Source: an uncultured Pluralibacter sp.
GTDB lineage: Bacteria > Pseudomonadota > Gammaproteobacteria > Enterobacterales > Enterobacteriaceae
Direction of reading: 5' to 3'
Length of the DNA stretch: 64,000 bases
Assembly: GCF_913775985.1 (NCBI RefSeq)
Contig: NZ_CAJYMB010000094.1
Coordinates: 51,327-115,326 of the forward strand
Each line of letters opens with the position of its first letter. The stretch's first letter is position 1. Position numbers and translations under genes: made by a program. Positions 62,796-64,000 of this stretch are shown here, in pieces. A model generated the notes under the pieces. That model searched no databases, was not told the DNA's origin, and saw only the letters and a program-made list of their open reading frames with translations.

Positions 62796-63484
62796 GCCTC
62801 GCTACCGGCGACGGCGTTGAGACCCATTTGCCAGAAGTCGGCCTCCAGGCGAGTAGCGGTATTAAAGGTTTCGCACAGCTCATCGACTCTGGCGTCGCCT
62901 CCGCGCTGCTGCCACAGGCTTTCCAGCAGATGAAGAGAGGCGCTGACGCCGCTGAGATATTCTTCGTTGCCGTAATTGCGGATCCAGCTGGCGTAGGGAT
63001 TTCCCTCAAAGCGGGTCTGTGGATCGTGCAGCAGGCGCAGGCCAATCTCCGCGTAGCCTGCCACGCAGGGCATCAGGGCGACCGCCAGATCCAGCGCATC
63101 GCCGGAGTGACCAATATCCAGCACGTAGCGGGTATAATTGATAGTTTCTGCTGCTTCCGGCTCTTGCGCCATCTGCGCCTCGCTAAGGCCCCACGTTTTG
63201 CAGTAGCCGACGTGCAGCGGCAGCTCGTCGAGAATGCCCCCGAGCGACGCGGCGGCGGCGCGCATCTCCGGCAGCGTGCGCAGCTTGCTGACCAGCAGAG
63301 CATAGGCGCGGGCGAAGTGGATCAGAAAGAGATAGTCCTGCGTCAGGTAGCGACGAAAGGCCTGCTGCGGCAGGCTGCCGTCAGCCAGCTGGTGGAGAAA
63401 ATCATGCTCAACGTAGGCTTGCCAGTCGCGTGAGCGCTGGCGTAGTCGGCCATAAAAGCCGTCGGTAAAGGCGGGAACAGTCAC
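62792..63484 (-). CDS. tenA: Aminopyrimidine aminohydrolase TenA
   Basis: 230 aa from GTG 63482-63484, preceded four bases away by GGAGG. The open frame continues to 63676 but runs through the riboswitch and cannot be coding there. TenA fold with active-site residues D50 (YLTQDYLFL), C140 (ALMPCVAGYAEIG), Y144 and E214 (TRLEADFW). The cysteine marks the TenA_C class that hydrolyses aminopyrimidine to HMP for thiamine synthesis. It processes the compound imported by ThiXYZ. Confidence 0.92.
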   Translation of the reverse strand: MTVPAFTDGFYGRLRQRSRDWQAYVEHDFLHQLADGSLPQQAFRRYLTQDYLFLIHFARAYALLVSKLRTLPEMRAAAASLGGILDELPLHVGYCKTWGLSEAQMAQEPEAAETINYTRYVLDIGHSGDALDLAVALMPCVAGYAEIGLRLLHDPQTRFEGNPYASWIRNYGNEEYLSGVSASLHLLESLWQQRGGDARVDELCETFNTATRLEADFWQMGLNAVAGSEA

Positions 63485-63541
63485 GGAACCTCCAGTATGA
63501 GAAGCGGAGATCCGGGTGCGCAGAGGCGTGAACAGGCTGTC

Positions 63542-63641
63542 GCGGCCTACAGGCCGCTCCGTCCCTTCGCTGGCATAACCCAGATCAGGTTCAAAGGGTT
63601 CGGCTTGCGCCATCTCAGTCCGGACAGGACACCCCTCGGTA
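63542..63641 (-). promoter_or_regulatory. TPP riboswitch (thi box) of tenA-thiZXY
   Basis: On the minus strand the aptamer (63558-63641) shows GAGGGGTG, CTGAGATGG, ACCCTTTGAACCTGATCTGG and TTATGCCAGCGAAGGGA, the invariant THI-box elements. A perfect hairpin GCGGCC-TGTA-GGCCGC (63542-63557) follows directly and may belong to the expression platform. Thiamine diphosphate should repress the operon. Confidence 0.95.
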
Positions 63642-63647
63642 GCAGCT

Positions 63648-63676
63648 GTTATACGGGAATCAGTTTTTGAGTGCAA
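63648..63676 (-). promoter_or_regulatory. Promoter of the thiamine salvage operon
   Basis: TTGCAC (63671-63676), 17 bp, TATAAC (63648-63653) on the minus strand, starting transcription right before the riboswitch. Confidence 0.8.
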
Positions 63677-63724
63677 TCGCTGTGCGGTAGGGAAGAGGGG
63701 ATGGGTTCAGAAACGGCGCATAGC

Positions 63725-63740
63725 AAAAAGGCGCCTTTTT
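63725..63740 (-). terminator. Terminator after tRNA-Lys-like repeat unit A
   Basis: AAAAAGGCGCCTTTTT is a perfect palindrome 4 bp beyond the CCA-like end of repeat unit A on the minus strand. It can form a short AAAAAG/CTTTTT stem with T tail. Confidence 0.6.
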
Positions 63741-63742
63741 AC

Positions 63743-63907
63743 ATTGGTGGGTCGTGCAGGATGACTCGCTTCGCTCGCCCTTCGGGCCGTCGCCGAGCGC
63801 GGCTCCGTTGTCTCACTACGTTTGCCCCGAACCTGCGCAGGTTCTCATCCTGCACTTTTCGCGCCGCGCATAAAACGAGAAAAGCGCCAAAAGGCGCTTT
63901 TTTCTGA
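63743..63907 (-). repeat. Tandem repeat unit A carrying an interrupted tRNA-Lys 3' end (165 bp)
   Basis: Plus-strand 63745-63762 (TGGTGGGTCGTGCAGGAT) is the exact reverse complement of the last 18 nt of enterobacterial tRNA-Lys, CCA included. The T-arm 5' strand GCAGGTTCG appears on the minus strand (63828-63836), but about 70 nt separate it from the 3' strand. An inverted near-copy of the T-arm lies further upstream (minus strand of 63837-63855), giving an 11-bp closing stem GTGCAGGATGA/TCATCCTGCAC (63754-63764 with 63845-63855). The unit has no full tRNA and no coding potential. It recurs at an exact 165-bp offset. Confidence 0.85.
63880..63903 (-). terminator. Terminator after tRNA-Lys-like repeat unit B
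   Basis: AAAAGCGCC (63880-63888)/GGCGCTTTT (63893-63901) with an AAAA loop, A and T runs on both sides. It follows unit B's CCA end by 6 nt on the minus strand. Confidence 0.8.
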
Positions 63908-64000
63908 ATTGGTGGGTCGTGCAGGATGACTCGCTTCGCTCGCCCTTCGGGCCGTCGCCGCGCGCGGCTCCGTTGTCTCACTACGTTCGACCCGAACCTG
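63908..64000 (-). repeat. Tandem repeat unit B, cut by the window edge
   Basis: 93 nt matching unit A (63743-63835) at 90 positions without gaps; the three differences lie in the inserted part, none in the tRNA-derived end. It continues beyond the window. The tRNA-Lys 3' end is at 63910-63927. Confidence 0.85.

Noticed and set aside
63485..63676. 64-residue N-terminal extension of tenA
   Set aside because: It would translate the TPP riboswitch and promoter; a GTG with GGAGG after the aptamer gives the normal TenA length.
63739..63981. 80-codon frame with internally repeated peptide
   Set aside because: The peptide repeat simply reflects the 165-bp DNA repeat; codons follow the tRNA-derived stem sequences and no ribosome site is present.
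63743..64000. Intact tRNA-Lys gene or phage attachment site
   Set aside because: Only the T-arm and acceptor 3' end are present, with the T-loop interrupted; no D-arm or anticodon arm. No integrase gene is near, and the regular 165-bp spacing with terminators fits an rtT-like array better than att duplications.

Overview
The window is a stretch of core chromosome from a GC-rich member of the Enterobacteriaceae (Klebsiella/Enterobacter/Pluralibacter-like; species not determined). Most proteins align almost end to end with E. coli K-12 products. The order purN-purM ... upp-uraA-hda ... bcp-gcvR-dapA-bamC-purC ... dapE ... acrD ... talA-tktB, maeB, hemF-amiA, cysPTWAM, pdxK, crr-ptsI-ptsH, cysK-cysZ-zipA-ligA-yfeH-yfeR is the E. 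coli 53-56 min region read in reverse. Assignments rest on remembered family sequences and visible motifs, not on database searches.

Layout. 1-5.8 kb: purine genes (purN partial, purM under a PurR box), an inserted 6-phospho-beta-glucosidase gene with LacI-family-type operators, uracil salvage (upp, uraA) and hda with a CTG start. 5.8-8.1 kb: an unexplained spacer and two orphan type VI secretion genes (tssE, vasL) where E. coli joins hda directly to yfgD. 8.1-11.2 kb: yfgD, bepA, perM. 11.2-14.9 kb: a CUT2 sugar ABC transporter operon in the place of the E. coli hyf genes. 15-24.9 kb: bcp-gcvR, dapA-bamC, purC, ypfJ, tmcA, ypfH, ypfN-dapE-yffB and the 19-codon gene ypfM. 25-39.5 kb: acrD (with a BaeR box), nudK, talA-tktB, maeB, hemF-amiA, ypeA-yfeZ, yfeY, yfeX and nudI. 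39.6-45.3 kb: the thiosulfate/sulfate uptake operon cysPTWA with cysM, then pdxK.

45.3-49.9 kb is an inserted, self-contained module: an MHS-family symporter, a divergent NagB-like deaminase, a NagA-like deacetylase and a convergent LacI-family repressor. Two near-identical 14-bp palindromes lie before the first gene. It sits between pdxK and the PTS genes, which adjoin each other in E. coli. 49.9-60.4 kb: crr-ptsI-ptsH, cysK, cysZ, zipA, ligA-ypeB, yfeH and yfeR. 60.4-63.7 kb: a thiamine-pyrimidine salvage operon (tenA-thiZ-thiX-thiY) behind a TPP riboswitch, in the place of the E. coli xap genes.

The right edge (63.7-64.0 kb) holds the most unusual structure. It is a 165-bp tandem repeat whose units each carry, on the minus strand, the 3' end of a lysine tRNA including CCA. 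The T-loop is split by about 70 nt, an inverted copy of the T-arm lies just upstream, and an intrinsic terminator follows. It resembles in design the rtT repeats behind E. coli tyrT and probably trails a valU-lysV type tRNA operon beyond the window.

Metabolic themes are sulfur uptake feeding cysteine synthesis (cysP-T-W-A-M, cysK, cysZ), nucleotide synthesis and salvage, the non-oxidative pentose phosphate branch (talA-tktB), sugar uptake and its control (PTS, CUT2 ABC, bglA, amino-sugar module), and envelope maintenance (bamC, bepA, amiA, zipA, acrD). No CRISPR array, insertion sequence, integrase or complete RNA gene was seen.
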